This document shows, piece after piece, positions 1-10,712 of a stretch of 64,000 nucleotides of DNA. The notes beneath the pieces were generated by a model. It worked only from the letters and a program-made list of their open reading frames with translations. It was not told the origin of the DNA and did no database searches. Each line of letters starts with the position of its first letter. The stretch's first letter is position 1. Origin of the DNA: Branchinecta lynchi. Taxonomy: Eukaryota; Arthropoda; Branchiopoda; Anostraca; Branchinectidae. The translations under genes were made by a program, and so were the position numbers. The stretch spans positions 4,854,715 to 4,918,714 of the forward strand of contig JAKZAP010000008.1 of the NCBI GenBank assembly GCA_023053575.1, in the 5' to 3' direction.

Positions 1-140
1 AATGCTTGCTATGCGTAACATTTAATGTTTAACGTATTTAAAATCACAACAGATTACGTCTCAAGTGGTGTCTGTTGAGACTGCACATCCTTGTGTTATC
101 TAATGTAAAACCTGTGACAGCGTGCGCGTGCCATTTCATA
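1..140. repeat. Partial copy of inverted-repeat family J
   Basis: The segment resembles the family at 3767-4325 and 4395-4628. It has TGTTGAGACTGCACATCC followed by an AACCTGTGACAGCG edge near 125, the degenerate counterpart of the CTGTCAGAAGTT terminus. The other end lies outside the window. No coding potential was seen. Confidence 0.4.
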
Positions 141-209
141 AAACTCTTCAGTAACAGTTATCCCTTCACCTTATAACGATTCATGACGGTTGACTTCTTT
201 CATCCTTAG

Positions 210-373
210 GTTATTTCTATAAAGAGCTCCTGGAATTGTTTGAGAGTCTCGAGAAGAACCCTGGGAAGCTGTGCCAGATCAAGATGAATCCAAAAAGTGA
301 CGGCTCCCAGAGCCTCATTGCCAAGCATGACCTGCAGCTAGTATCGCCTGTGGACATACTCATAGCTATGAAG
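210..373 (+). CDS. Candidate internal exon, helical protein of unknown identity
   Basis: The segment is preceded by a pyrimidine-rich acceptor (ttctttcatccttag) and followed by the donor gtaagag. It is 164 bp: two bases complete a codon from a previous exon, then 54 codons are open and end exactly at the donor, so it is phase 1 in and phase 0 out. The peptide starts YFYKELLELFESLEKNPGK and ends LQLVSPVDILIAMK. It is rich in amphipathic helix-like stretches, as in HEAT/ARM scaffold proteins, but I do not recognise the family. Unlike most of the window, its sequence is not repeated anywhere else here. The next phase-matched exon candidate on the same strand is 39512-39674. No start codon or stop belongs to this fragment. 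Confidence 0.6.
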
Positions 374-1066
374 GTAAGAGATAAACTACAGAAGCTATAG
401 TTTTCTCTGTCATGGCTAGAACAAATAAGCAAGAATCTCCGTAGCTCTGTAATACGACCATGCGGAGTCGAATATTTCCCCATACACTGCCCGATGCAAA
501 CGAGTGGAGGTTAGGAGCTACGCGGCACATCACAGTTCGTTACCTCTACAAATAGCTGTGAGCGGTGTAAAAGAAACTTTTAAAGTAAAAGCCGATTGGT
601 CCTCTGGACGCGCTCCATACAGAGCGGATCAGCGTGGCTCCTGCACTGATTCCTCAGCTATGAGCAACGGCGAAGACGGAAGTAGACGGGTATCAACTCA
701 AAGCTAGAGCAAGTACCTCTGGCTCAGCTCAGTTTTGTCGGGGTGCCCATAGTCGCTGCATGAGACCAATGACGAAGGTTCAGTTAGATTATTTGTTCTT
801 TGTCTTGGGAAAGGTCCTTATATAAGGTGGGATCTTACGAGTTGGAAAACAAAGCCGGAATAGTAGTAGATTTTCTCATTTGGCCAAAGGTGGTTTCCTT
901 CAAGCTTATTGACAGGATGAATAAGCCGTCAATTCGCGAATACACATTTGTACAAAGGAGCCCGCGGTAGGTGATCGCCATGTGGCAGGGTTGATTGCCT
1001 GACTGTATCTGACAAAATCAGTACTTCAGATGGGATCCCTTTTAAAATAAAATAAAATAATAAAAG
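374..1066. other. Start of putative giant intron, no gene seen
   Basis: The segment begins with the donor of the exon ending at 373. It contains only short open frames without recognisable domains and no clear repeat boundary. I see nothing functional in it. Confidence 0.4.
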
Positions 1067-1560
1067 GTTTTAAGTAAGTAAGTAATTTATTTATGACCCG
1101 CCATTTCGGAAAGGCGGAATAAATGAAGAAAGTAAAATAGTACTTTCATTTTATGCACGCCAATAGCCAACGGACCCTGGGAAATTTATGGCAAATAAGC
1201 ACAAACAAACAACACAAACCTGTATGCGCCTATCCCTATGCGCTATCCCTGAGGAACCTCGCTAACTATCTAATAGTTCCAAAACAACCATTCTCGATGA
1301 CGCTACTTATCCAATCTTCATTCACACCCCTTCCACTTACTCCAAATTCCATTCAATCTTTCGCATCCACATTCACAAGTTCTCTCAAACTTTCACATCC
1401 ACACAACAAATGTTTCAGATTATGATCCATTCTACCACACACTGGACCGCGCCGACCCGTGGCCTCCCAATATGACGTCTTTTCTCTCAATAGCAGACTG
1501 TCTGCCATGTAACTGGTCAAATCCCTTATTTCCTTCCCTTTCCAATCCGCTTTCAAACTT
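1067..1560 (-). pseudogene. 3' end of a non-LTR retrotransposon (LINE), zinc-knuckle region and tail
   Basis: On the minus strand a peptide at about 1353-1556 contains GPVCGRMDHNLKHLLCGCES. This is a C-C-H-C arrangement like the cysteine-histidine motif at the C-terminus of many LINE ORF2 proteins. Downstream lies a 3' end reading GGCGGGTCATAAATAAATTA and then ACTT units, a tetranucleotide tail. The same 3' end and tail recur on the plus strand at 36085-36189, which supports a retrotransposon family. The copy is 5' truncated: there is no reverse transcriptase here, and the frame ends shortly after the zinc motif. Confidence 0.6.
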
Positions 1561-2524
1561 GCTCTCCCAATCTTTACATCTGAACATTCTTCTAAACATC
1601 TAATATTCTTGGACTTTCTGATACTATCGACCCCAACGGACCCTCACACCAAGTTCGAACAATACTCTTGATGACTAACTCTCCTTGCCGATGCAAAATC
1701 GCTGGTTACCTAGCGGAAGAGCCAGAAGCTGTATCACCTCGGATATCACAGGTGCTCCCGGAGATCGCTGTGATTGGTTGACCGGGGATCTGAGTTGTTG
1801 AGTTTGAGTCGCTATTGAGACGTTTTCTCGTTCTTCCTCATGATCACTGGCGTGTTTTGGGCTTGATCATATATAGTATTTATCGTGACCTCCTTCGAGA
1901 GTTATTGGACAGAAGGAGCGACAGGCAAACTTGACGGAGTCATAGGTATCCGTCGCTGACGTTTGGGTCTCAAAAACAAACTGGGATGAATTATGCCAAC
2001 TTGTCTGTTCGATCTTGTCATTACAACAGTGAGCCAAAACTCAAGTGCGAGGAGTAATTGATTTGTGCAAATCACAAGAAAAATAAAGGTTGTGCTGGAC
2101 ACAACAAATAGCCTCCATTTGGGTTTTGGCTGATTTTGGAGAGTTGCCAATCTTTCCAGAAGAACTTTAAGGCTCTGGAAACAGTAACAAACTTCCCGGA
2201 AAAGGTTTTGAGACAGATTTTTCTCGAGAAGTTGAAATTCGGGCAGAAATGTATAACAAATGGCCAAGGAAGACCATAATTCCAGTAGTAAGAATAATGT
2301 TTATTAAGCTGAAAGCCCGCATAACAAAAGCATGCAAAGCTAAACAAAAATCTACGGCTTCATCTCCAGCCTAATCTGTCTGTCGGAAATTGTAATGCTT
2401 GATGCTTGGATTGCGATCAGGTTTGGATTCGCGGATTTGGGAGTACCGAGAAGCTTGACAAATTTTTAAAGTTGTCTTTCAATTTCGGAAGTGCCCAATC
2501 TGGAAAATGGACTCAGTCATACAC
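1561..2524. other. Unassigned stretch with a family A relic
   Basis: Bases 1885-1975 are a decayed copy of the palindrome-side end of family A: GAGAGTTAT, then a CATAGGTATCC core and a TTTGGGTCTC remnant. The rest holds only overlapping short frames in both strands with no recognised domain, so I infer non-coding DNA. Confidence 0.4.
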
Positions 2525-2645
2525 AAATCCTAAATTTTTGGGCATGGTGCTTCAGCGTTTGGGCATACTACCAACGTCTGGGCATGGTGCTCATACGTTG
2601 GGGTATCATGCCCTGCAGCAAGGGCATGGTACCCATATACTAATC
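2525..2645. repeat. Short degenerate minisatellite
   Basis: Imperfect units built on TTGGGCAT(G)GTGCT recur about five times, varying in spacing. I did not find the same unit elsewhere in the window. Confidence 0.5.
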
Positions 2646-2931
2646 TGTTGGATTGAAATTTAGAACGTTGATTTTCTTTTCAAACAGATTTGTTTGCGAG
2701 TACTGTGCCCTTGAACCATATCTTTTTAGGATAAAACAGCAGTGACGTAAAAGCATGTGAGAAGCTTCAAAAGTTTTGTTTTTAATCTTGGAAGACTTAT
2801 GGTAGGCCAACAGTTCTAGCTCGTGTTTTGGACATCACGGTGCGCAGTTTGTAATTATTTTGCGTTGAACCTCGTTGGTTAAATCACGGTCTTGTAGCTT
2901 GCAGTTACTAATGGCTTTCTTGGTGTGTGTT

Positions 2932-3223
2932 CCACCTCTCCAATAATAGTAACTTTCAGTCACTTTTTTCGTTCCTACCTCGTCTAAAGTTACTACGCTG
3001 ACCGTTCGAACCTTCTCAAGATAGTAAATAATAGTAACTATTTGCTTACCACGCTCGGGAGCGTATTAAGCGTGGTAACTACGATCTCTGTGACTGATTG
3101 GCCCGATTAACCCGTGTCACGTTATTTTGCCGAAATTAGACTAATTCGTTCCAGCCTTGGTGCCAAGAAGCCAGAACCCGTGACGTCATGCGTAGTAACC
3201 ACGGTAAGTAGGGTGGAAAACGG
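2932..3223 (+). mobile_element. MITE family F, copy 1
   Basis: This is a roughly 290-bp element with ends GTGTGTTCCACC and GGGTGGAAAAC (degenerate inverted repeats) and inner motifs TAGTAACTATTTGCTTACC and ACGTCATGCGTAGTAACCAC. It is homologous to 5290-5594 (inverted) and 58937-59231. It carries TGACGTCA and has no coding capacity. The terminal repeats of this copy are the most decayed of the three. Confidence 0.75.
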
Positions 3224-3604
3224 TCTTAGTATTTACCAGGACGAGCGTTTTCTGTCGCAATAGCTTAGTGCCACACTCGGCTTCGGAACGAGGCACTACC
3301 GGTCCTGAGTAGTGGAAAAGGGTACCATTTTCTGGCTGAAAGCTTTCGCTCTTCTTTTCCCTATTCGCTTCCGCTACCAGGAGCGTGTTATTGGCAATAA
3401 TTTTGGCGACCGCTCGGACTTTTACGATTCTCGAAGAACGCTTTTTCCGTTCCCTACGGGAACCTGCCGACCATATAAGACGAAATCGGAAAACAATTTA
3501 CCTTTAAAAACTTGTATACCTGCTGTTCATCGTTTATTATACGGGATTTTCGGGGATCAAGTAAAAGAAAGGAAGGCATGGTGGTGCTGAAGGAAATAGT
3601 AATA
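3224..3604. other. Unassigned spacer between MITEs
   Basis: A 92-codon open frame at 3312-3590 on the plus strand has no recognised domain, and no splice context was evident. I see nothing that supports a gene. Confidence 0.3.
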
Positions 3605-3762
3605 CACTGTAAAAAAAAATCTTGCAGTATTTGCTACTGGGATTAATCTTGTATTTATTGAGATAAGATTACCCCTAATTCGGATTAATCTTATCCCAGT
3701 AGATATAAGATTAATCCCAATAGCAAATACCGCATCCTTATTCGGAGAAAATTTTTACAGTG
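3605..3762. mobile_element. MITE family C, copy 1 (TA target duplication)
   Basis: The element starts CACTGTAAAAA and ends TTTTTACAGTG, perfect inverted ends flanked by TA on both sides (3603-3604 and 3763-3764). The interior is itself a near-palindrome around GGATTAATCTTAT, so the 158 bp can fold into one long hairpin. A TA duplication fits a Tc1/mariner-like MITE. A decayed second copy is at 38862-39031. Confidence 0.8.
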
Positions 3763-3766
3763 TAGA

Positions 3767-4325
3767 CTGACAGAAGCTTCATAACAGACAGAACAAGAAT
3801 GCGCGATTTCAACGGACAGCACGTAAAGTACAACACTTGGGATGTTATCTGTTGTGTTGGATAACGTTATGCGTAATATGTTATGCATAACAAGCATTGC
3901 CAGGAAGAGCCAAGAAACAGCCAAAAAAGTATCTGCTGACTTTTTTGTATGTTGCAGCAGATGCTTTTTGGTGATTTTTCAGCTCTTCCTAATGGCAACG
4001 CTTGTTACGCTTAACAGTTTCAAACAAAACAGACAACATCTGAAGTGTTGTCGGTTACGCGTTGTCTGTTGAAACCGCGCATCCTTCTGTTGTCTAAATA
4101 TGCCTTCAGCCCAAGTTGATTGCGAATCATGTTTGATGGTGCAAAACGGATACGTCAGCAGAATTTTATTGGAGCTATATTTCGGCCCTTCATGGCAAGG
4201 GTCCTTTTCAGGCTCAAAACCTCTCAACTTGAGCTGCCGAAATATAGCTCCAATAAAATTCAGCTGACATATCCGTTTGCACCATCAAATATGACTTCTG
4301 TTGACTGTTACGAAACTTCTGACAG
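3767..4325. mobile_element. Inverted-repeat family J element interrupted by a family D hairpin
   Basis: The left end CTGACAGAAGCTTCATAACA pairs with the right end ...GTTACGAAACTTCTGACAG. Further in, 3800-3890 and 4010-4100 are inverted copies of one another around GGATGCGCGGTTTCAACAGA. The interior right side is split by the D hairpin (4104-4294), which is flanked by the direct repeat TTCTGTTG(T/A)CT. It has no coding capacity. It resembles a non-autonomous DNA transposon. Confidence 0.6.
4104..4294. repeat. Family D, arranged as a long hairpin
   Basis: The left arm, about 4123-4187, reads toward GGTGCAAAACGGATACGTCA and GGAGCTATATTTCGGC. The right arm, about 4229-4294, is its inverse. The loop holds the family D motif CTTCATGGCAAGGGTCCTTT. 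Single-arm copies occur near 14090, 35540, 60370, 62400 and 62670. The direct repeat on both sides suggests this hairpin form arrived as one insertion. Confidence 0.7.
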
Positions 4326-4394
4326 TGTAAAAAGGGAAGACTATGCATGATGGGGAGGAATGAAGTGAACTATGATGTTGCTGACTGACCTTCT

Positions 4395-4628
4395 CTGTCA
4401 GAAGTTCTCTAACAGATAACACGTGTTTGCGCATCCTTGCGTTAAACTTTATGAGCATATGTCTGTTACAATAACATTAACTTTTAATGTTATTTATTAT
4501 AAAAACATGTTATTTATACATAAAAACAATTTTGTCTCAAAACATAACACTTCAGCGAATAGGTGTTCTCATAACTTTTGACATAAGGATGCGCAAACAT
4601 GTATTGTCTGTTAGCAAACTTCTGAGAG
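4395..4628. mobile_element. MITE family J, compact copy
   Basis: The ends CTGTCAGAAGTTCTCTAACA and (inverted) CTCTCAGAAGTTTGCTAACA continue as about 50-bp inverted repeats through TGTTTGCGCATCCTT. The 234-bp element has an AT-rich centre with TTTATGT-type inverted motifs and no reading frame of interest. No unambiguous target duplication was seen. Confidence 0.75.
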
Positions 4629-5289
4629 TGCGTTCTAGTTTGTGATAATGTGTAATAGCAAACTTTCCGGTCCCTTATCGTTACCTCAAAGAATCGCAAT
4701 AAAATACTCCGTGAGCCCAAGCTGACTTGGAGCATATATTTACAATGGATAAAGTGCCAGATATGCCAGTGGCGTACAAAGATAGCATTTGGCCAATCAT
4801 ATGGTTTATATTGGTTAAATTCTGGCCTAAAGCATTAACAGCCGAACAAAAATAAAACCCGCAAATAAGAAAAATTCAAGCACCATTATATTAACACAAG
4901 ATAGCGGGGATCGACTAAAAGAAGGAGAAGAAGGGAGAAGCAGGCTGGTGCAGAAGGAATGAGTACTAAAAAGAGGAAATCCGCACCAGGAGGAAGGCAT
5001 ACTGTAAGAGGAGAGAAGCACCGAGAGAAAGAGTGGGTCGAGACCGTGTTCACGGTTGACATCTGTTTGAATGTTCGGCGTTCTAAGGTTTGGGTTCGAT
5101 TAACGTCTGGGAGCTAAAAGAAGGAAAGTCACGCCGAATAAACACTTTCTTGTTTCCACTCGGAGCATTTTCTTCTTTTTAAAAGCGATTCCTCCCGTGG
5201 GACATCAGATCTCTTTAGAATCCCAGAACCTGAAAGAATGACTAGCATAAAAGATGTGAAAGGTCTTGCCATTTTCCACATACCATTTC
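4629..5289. other. Unassigned stretch
   Basis: The segment contains purine-rich DNA (4910-5040) and short frames only. A GGTTCGATT motif near 5093 recalls a polymerase III B box but has no credible A box or tRNA fold. No feature can be supported. Confidence 0.3.
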
Positions 5290-5594
5290 GAGCGTGTTCC
5301 ATCCTACTTACCATAGTTACTACGCATGACGTCACGAATTCTGTCTTTTCGCCGTCTAGGCTGGAAAGATTTTTCTATTTTCTAGCAGGACCTCACGACA
5401 GGGGCGGATCCGACCAATCACGTTACAGAGATGCGTAGTTACTACGCTTACTACGGTCCCGAGCATGGTAAGCAAATAGTAACTATTAGTTACTATTCCG
5501 ACAAGGTTGGAACGGTCAGCGTAGTAACTTTTCGTGAGGATGGAACGGAGATATTAACTATTAGTAACTATTGTTAGAAGTGTGGAACACGCTC
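5290..5594 (-). mobile_element. MITE family F, copy 2
   Basis: The ends GAGCGTGTTCCA and TGGAACACGCTC are perfect 12-bp inverted repeats. The interior is the reverse of the copies at 2932 and 58937 and includes TGACGTCA near 5329. The element is 305 bp with no coding capacity. No clear target duplication was found in the flanks. Confidence 0.85.
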
Positions 5595-5887
5595 TTAACT
5601 ATCTCCATGTAACTACCTGTGATGCTCGTTCTTCGGACCACAATTTCCTGTACCCCAATTGACTTTCGAAATATAAATTGCCTTAAATGTGTTGCAGGAC
5701 TTGACGGAGCCTCTTGAAAAGCAATTTTCGATTTTGATTGGAATCGAGTAGAAAAGTAAACGCAGCCTTCAAAGCCTTATGACGTCTTGGCAATATAATT
5801 AAATTGAAAGTCTGAAGAGCGAATTATTTATTCGCTTAGCATAGATATAATGCACGTTTTTCGGAAAAAAGTGGAAGTCGGAAAGAA

Positions 5888-7136
5888 ACAAGACCAAAGG
5901 TTTCGATGGGATCCTAAAATTTTAATATTTGCTCCCGACAATTTGGTCTTGTAGATATTCGGTCTTCAACAGACTTCTTAAACATTTTTTTAACATTTAC
6001 AAACAGGTTAAGACCAATGGTAATAATCGGAGAAAACCAAGTTCGTATTTGACAGTGCAAACCGGGCATGCCAGCTGAATTTCAACAAGTTCAGATAAAT
6101 TCATATATCCGTTTTGCGCTGTCAAATATTCAAATATGGATTCGGCATATGGTTTACCCTATAGCCTACGTCGTATCTCCTTCCTTCCTTATTTCTGCCC
6201 AACTTCTGGTTTCGGCCGGATTCCGGACAAACTACTTGTCTGGCAAAAAACTAAAGCTCAAAAAAGAATTCAGCATGTCTCTTTACCCCTACATCCAACC
6301 TCTAATCAACTTCAGATAAAACTTTTACTTGTTACATTGTAAAAAAAAAATTGGTTTAGTCGGATTCCAAGCGATCTGTACATCCAGTGAGAAAATGATT
6401 GTCATGTGCGAATTCGGCATGTCTTCTTACCCACAAACCGAATTAAATTTAAATAAAACTTTTACTTTTAACAAATTCTCCGGTTTTGGCCGGATTCCGG
6501 CCGAACTAGTTGTCCGGCGAGAAAACAAAGCTCATATTCGGAATTAATAATTGGAGAAAACCAAGTTCGTATTTGACAGTGAAAACTGGACATGCCAGCT
6601 GAATTTCAACAAGTTCAGATATATTCATATATCCGTTTTGCGCTGTCAAATATTCAAATATGGATTCGGCATATGGTCGTATCTCCTTCCTTCCTTATTT
6701 CTGCCCAACTTCCGGATTCGGCTGGATTCCGGACAAACTTGTCTGGCAAAAACCTAAAGCTCAAAAAAGAAATTCAGCATGTCTCCTTGCCCCTAAATCG
6801 AACCTCTGATCAACTTCATATTAAACTTTTACTTTTCAAAAAATTTCTGGTTTTGGCTGGAATCCGGGTGAACTATTTGGCCCGCGAGAAAATCAACTAT
6901 CTCAATAGCTTTCAAAAAATATTTTTGTTTGCCACTTAATTTGAAACCCCTCCCCCACCCTCAGATATAGAGCTACAGAGCCCGTCTTCGAAATTGACCT
7001 GTAATTTTACCCAAAGGATGCTCCTACCAAGTTTGATCAAAATATCTCAATCCCTTCGAGAGTTATCGTGCGGACAGACAGACAACTTTTGCGATGTCAT
7101 AGGTATCCCTCCACTTACGTTTTGGGATCCCAAAAA
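5888..7136 (-). mobile_element. Family A Helentron-like element, copy 1
   Basis: The low-coordinate end is ACAAGACCAAAGG followed by GGGATCC. The high-coordinate end is the 16-bp palindrome TTTTGGGATCCCAAAA at 7120-7135. The interior holds diverged tandem units built on CCGGATTCCGG(A/G)CGAACTA and TCAGCATGTCT, repeated about every 130-190 bp. Next come a pyrimidine-rich block (CCCTCCCCCACC), the GTTTGATCAAAATATC region and CAGACAGACAACTTTTGCG. About 28 bp (CACGTTTTTCGGAAAAA...AAGTCG) is repeated directly at 5853-5880 and 7189-7213, outside the element. All long frames inside are translations of the repeat. Confidence 0.75.
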
Positions 7137-7227
7137 GGAAAGGGAAAACAAAAGAAAGATAAATAAACAAAAATTTAAGGTATCGTTCACGTTTTTCGGA
7201 AAAAGGGAAGTCGTCGAACAGGCTGAA

Positions 7228-8220
7228 ACAAGAGCTGGAAGCTCATATGGCACTTGCAAGGCTGGTTCAGATAGAATTTGCCTTTTTGTGGCTTTGTTCT
7301 GATCATTCGGAAGCAAAACCCTTGAGATAAGAGTGACTATGGACCCTTCGAAATCATGAGGATTTATTGTTTGGTAAAAAGTCTCTTATTTTGAACTTGG
7401 CTGTTATAATGCGCACTTTAAAGGCGCTAGAAATTCATAGAAGTAAAATGACTCTTGAGACAAAAACGATAATAGGCCCTTGGAGATCATTAATATATAT
7501 GTTGGTCAGAAGTATTGTTTTTTCACTTTTTCGTTAATATGCGCACTCTAAGGGTGTGCTAGAGGTCATTTTTGTATTCAAAACCCTTGTGGCACAAATG
7601 ATCACGCCCCCCCCCCCCCCCCCAACAATTGTCGGATCCGCTCCGGACATAAAAAAGAACATCTTAGACATGTTCTGTGATCAATTATTAAATGTCACTG
7701 GAATCCGATCACCCGTTCAAAAGTTACGCAGGACTCAATATTGAGGATTGTCACCAGACCCCAGATGATCGGATCGAAAAACTGATTATTTGCAAGTTAG
7801 TTTGGTTGGGTCGCAGATATGCCTGCCAAGTTTCATCGTCCTAGTACATCCGGAAGTACTCTAACTCGCCATTCTATTCCTCTCCTTTTCTGAAATTAAC
7901 TGATTTAAGGACAATTCGTAAATTGTTCTATAAGTATGCTAGGTACGCCTACTCGGCCTTCCCCCATAGGTTCGTAACCACAAAGTTACGCGCAACTTTA
8001 CGGCGTTACTGATTGATCCCTTTGTGACTGCGGCCCAACGCCTTGCCGAGTTTGACTCTTCTCTAGACAGGTGCCATCCGTATTATAGTACGTTTGTATA
8101 GTCATTTCGTTTAGTTTAGTCCGAATTTTTCTTTTCTTTTTATTTCCTTTATTGTTTCAGATCAGCAGACGGAATTGCGATCGGTATATGGCACTTGTGC
8201 CAGAGGCTGCAAGTGCCATA
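7228..8220 (-). mobile_element. Family E Helentron-like element, copy 1
   Basis: The low end is ACAAGAGCTGGAAGCTCATA with GGCACTTGCA. The high end is a stem-loop TATGGCACTTG...CAAGTGCCATA at about 8187-8220, preceded by GGAATTGCGATCGG. The low-end motif GGCACTTGC is thus the inverted counterpart of the high-end hairpin. The interior has the CAAGGGTTTTGCTTAC-like blocks, a C-homopolymer at 7607-7623 and an AGTTTCATCGTCCTAG block shared with the other E copies. It has no coding capacity. Confidence 0.75.
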
Positions 8221-8263
8221 CAAATATTATCAGCTTTTTTGAAAAAGATTTGCTCCTTGCACT

Positions 8264-8410
8264 GTCAGAAGTTTACAGATAATACAAGGACGCGCGGTTT
8301 CAACAGATAATGTGTAACATATAACACTTCGGATGTTATCTGTTGTGTTTCAAAATCTTATGCATCAAATCATTTTCGACATCATGACGATAAAGAATAA
8401 AGTCAGTAGA
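8264..8410. repeat. Partial family J copy
   Basis: The segment begins CTGTCAGAAGTTTACAGATA, the family J terminus, and continues through a GGACGCGCGGTTTCAACAGA block. The matching right end is not recognisable, so the copy is truncated or decayed. Confidence 0.55.
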
Positions 8411-8506
8411 TGCTTTTTTTGCTCTTTCTAACAAAGCTATGAGTTAGGAAAAACTTACCATCATAGCAATGAGGAAACCAAGATGAATTTTCGAGAACTT
8501 GTTATA

Positions 8507-8720
8507 ATAATAATAATAACTGTATTTAAAAGCCCAGGGGCCATATACATAATACAACAATAGTACATTTTACAAAGGAAAACAACAACAATAATTTCCT
8601 ACGGCTATGAAGCCTCACTACTAAGCTTGGTCGCTCTTAGCTTCAACGCTCCGTCCATAAACTCGCACACCTTTGTTATAACCCTTTCCGAAGTCACTTT
8701 TGAATATTGTTGTAGCTTCA
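8507..8720 (-). pseudogene. LINE 3' end with (TAA)n tail
   Basis: Read on the minus strand, the segment contains a conserved block (GTTATAACAAAGGTGTGCGA, then AAGCTTAGTAGTGAGGCTTC) that recurs on the plus strand at 40405-40500. It ends in a TTATTATTATTAT tail at about 8509-8522. The peptide ...VITKVCEFMDGALKLRATKL then a stop marks the C-terminus. Only the 3' end is present. Confidence 0.6.
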
Positions 8721-8818
8721 AATGTTGTGTGTTCTGTCGAAGGTCAGATTTTAGCTATGCCTGAAATGATCCTTGGCAAGAAGTGCTGAAAAATCACCGA
8801 AACGAAACTTCAACTGAA

Positions 8819-9931
8819 ACAAGACCAAAGGTGTCGATGGGATCCCAAAAATCTAAGATTTGATCCAGACAATTGGGTCTTGTCTTCGCCAGATCCAGTC
8901 TTCGCTAGGCTAATCATCGGAGAAAAATTTCGCCCGAATTCCTAGCGAACTACTAGTCCAGCAAAAAAAGAAAATTCAGAAAGGAATCCAGCGTATCTCC
9001 TTTTCCGTATAAAGAACATCTGATCAACTTTAAATAAAACTTTGACTTAAAAAAAATGCATGTACAACCGGATTCCGGGCTAATTATATGTCCGAGTAAA
9101 AATGATTATCATATACGGACTCAGCGTCTCTCTTACCCCTAAATCTATCATCTAATCAACTTTAGATAAAACTTTTGCTTTTAATATATTTTCCGGTTTA
9201 GGCCGGATTCCGGGCGAGCTACTTGTCCAGCGAGAAAATGGTTTTCACATTGCGTTCAACACGTCTTCTTACCCCTAAATCAAACATTTAATCAACTTCA
9301 AATAAAACTTTTACTTTTAACAGACTTTCCGGTTTGGCCGGATTCCGGACGAACTACTTGTCCGTCGAGAAAATGATTTTCACCATCATGCTCAGCATGT
9401 CTTCTTACCCGTAAATCAAACATATAATCAACTTCAAATGAAATTTTTCTTTTAACCAACTTTCCGGTTTTTCCCGGATTCCGGACGAACTAAATGTCCA
9501 GCGAGAAAATGGTTTTCACCATCATGTTCAGCATGTCGTCTTACCTCTAAATAGAACATTTAATCAACTTCAAATAAAACTTTTACTTTTAACAAACTTT
9601 TTCGGTTTTTGCCGGATTCCGGACGAACTACTTATCCGACAAGAAAATGGTTTTCACCATCGTGCTCAGCATGTCTTCTTACCTCATAATTGACTATCTC
9701 AATAGCTTTCAAAAAATATTTGTGTGTCCCTTAATTTGAAACCCCTCCCCCACCCTCAAATATAAGGCTACAGAGCCCATCTTCGAGCTTGACCTGTACT
9801 TTGACCCAAAGGTTCCTCCCACCAAGTTTCATCAAAATATTGCAATCCCTTCGAGAGTTATCGTGCGGACAGACGGACAACTTTTGCGATGTCATAGGTA
9901 TTCCTCCACTTACGTTTTGGGATCCCAAAAA
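8819..9931 (-). mobile_element. Family A Helentron-like element, copy 2
   Basis: The low end is ACAAGACCAAAGG with GGGATCCCAAAAA. The high end is the palindrome TTTTGGGATCCCAAAA at 9915-9930. The tandem interior is especially clear at 9180-9680, where about four units of roughly 137 bp run GGATTCCGGACGAACTACTT, TTTTCACCATC, TCAGCATGTCTTCTTACC and AATCAACTTCAAATAAAAC. There is no coding capacity. Confidence 0.8.
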
Positions 9932-10475
9932 CTCATTCAGCACCACCAAACGCAAAGTAACATAACTGCAATCTTTTCTTTTTCTTAAAAAGCGACCTTT
10001 TATCTATTTTCTTTAGTTCTTCAGTTGGCAATATTTTGTGGTTTCGTTCAGTTGCTTTGTACTTCCTCTTCAGTTTTGAAGGAATAGGCTAGACATAAAC
10101 TAGCTTTTACGAAACTATTTTTTCTTCGAGTGTTTGCATCCCTTCTAGTGCTTTTCCGTACTATTGATGTCTTCCGTTGATATTTTTGCTCAAATGTTTC
10201 TTTCCCCTGCTGTCTGATGTGAAGGATTTCGTATTGAATATTTCGAGTATTTCCACTTAATAATGCATCCACCGAATTCTTGATGAAGAAAAGATGAAAA
10301 GAAAACCGTGTTTTCTGGGTTTTTTTTTCTCTTTTGAAACATTGCGTATGGTCGCCGACAAAGATGACTTTGCCAGAATATTGGTGAAACTGCATTGCTG
10401 ACTGCATTGGTTCTCCTTTATTAGGGATATTCATTTGCAGCTCGAGTTTAATCACTCGGGGAAGATAGAGAGCTC
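9932..10475. other. Unassigned stretch with one 135-codon minus-strand frame
   Basis: A frame at 10048-10455 on the minus strand begins MIKLELQMNIPNKGEPMQSA and includes KVIFVGDHTQCFKREKK. I do not recognise a domain, there is no obvious splice context, and the codon pattern is unremarkable. It could be a decayed transposon gene or chance; I favour non-coding. Confidence 0.3.
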
Positions 10476-10712
10476 AATGTTCCATATTGCTTTGTTCTAT
10501 TTTCGGTAATGTCAATAGGGAATTGTTCGCGAAATTGTGCGACCGGGAATGGAATGGGATCTCATTCCAGACCTCAAGATCTCTCTACTTTGGGTCCCAA
10601 TGTTCTATATTGCTTTGTTCGATGTAATGTCAAAATTGCTCGTGGAATTGTGCGGTCAGAGGGACTGGACTGGAATGAGCCATCATTCTACACCTAAAGC
10701 GCTCTCTAAAAT
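10476..10712 (+). repeat. Two-copy tandem duplication, unit about 125 bp
   Basis: ATATTGCTTTGTTC, a GTCAAAATTGCTCGTGGAAT-like block and a GGAATG(A/G)G(A/C)(C/T) block occur twice in direct order, starting near 10476 and near 10598. The two units have diverged visibly. Family E begins about 320 bp further on. Confidence 0.6.

Noticed and set aside
210..373. Assigning the exon pair to a named DNA-repair or scaffold protein (for example FANCI-like)
   Set aside because: The remembered family sequence does not match convincingly; helix-rich character alone is not enough.
5060..5110. Possible tRNA-derived SINE promoter (GGTTCGATT)
   Set aside because: There is no matching A box at the right distance, no cloverleaf and no repeated copy.
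10048..10455. 135-codon minus-strand frame as a gene
   Set aside because: No recognised domain, no splice or start context, and it lies in otherwise unassigned DNA.
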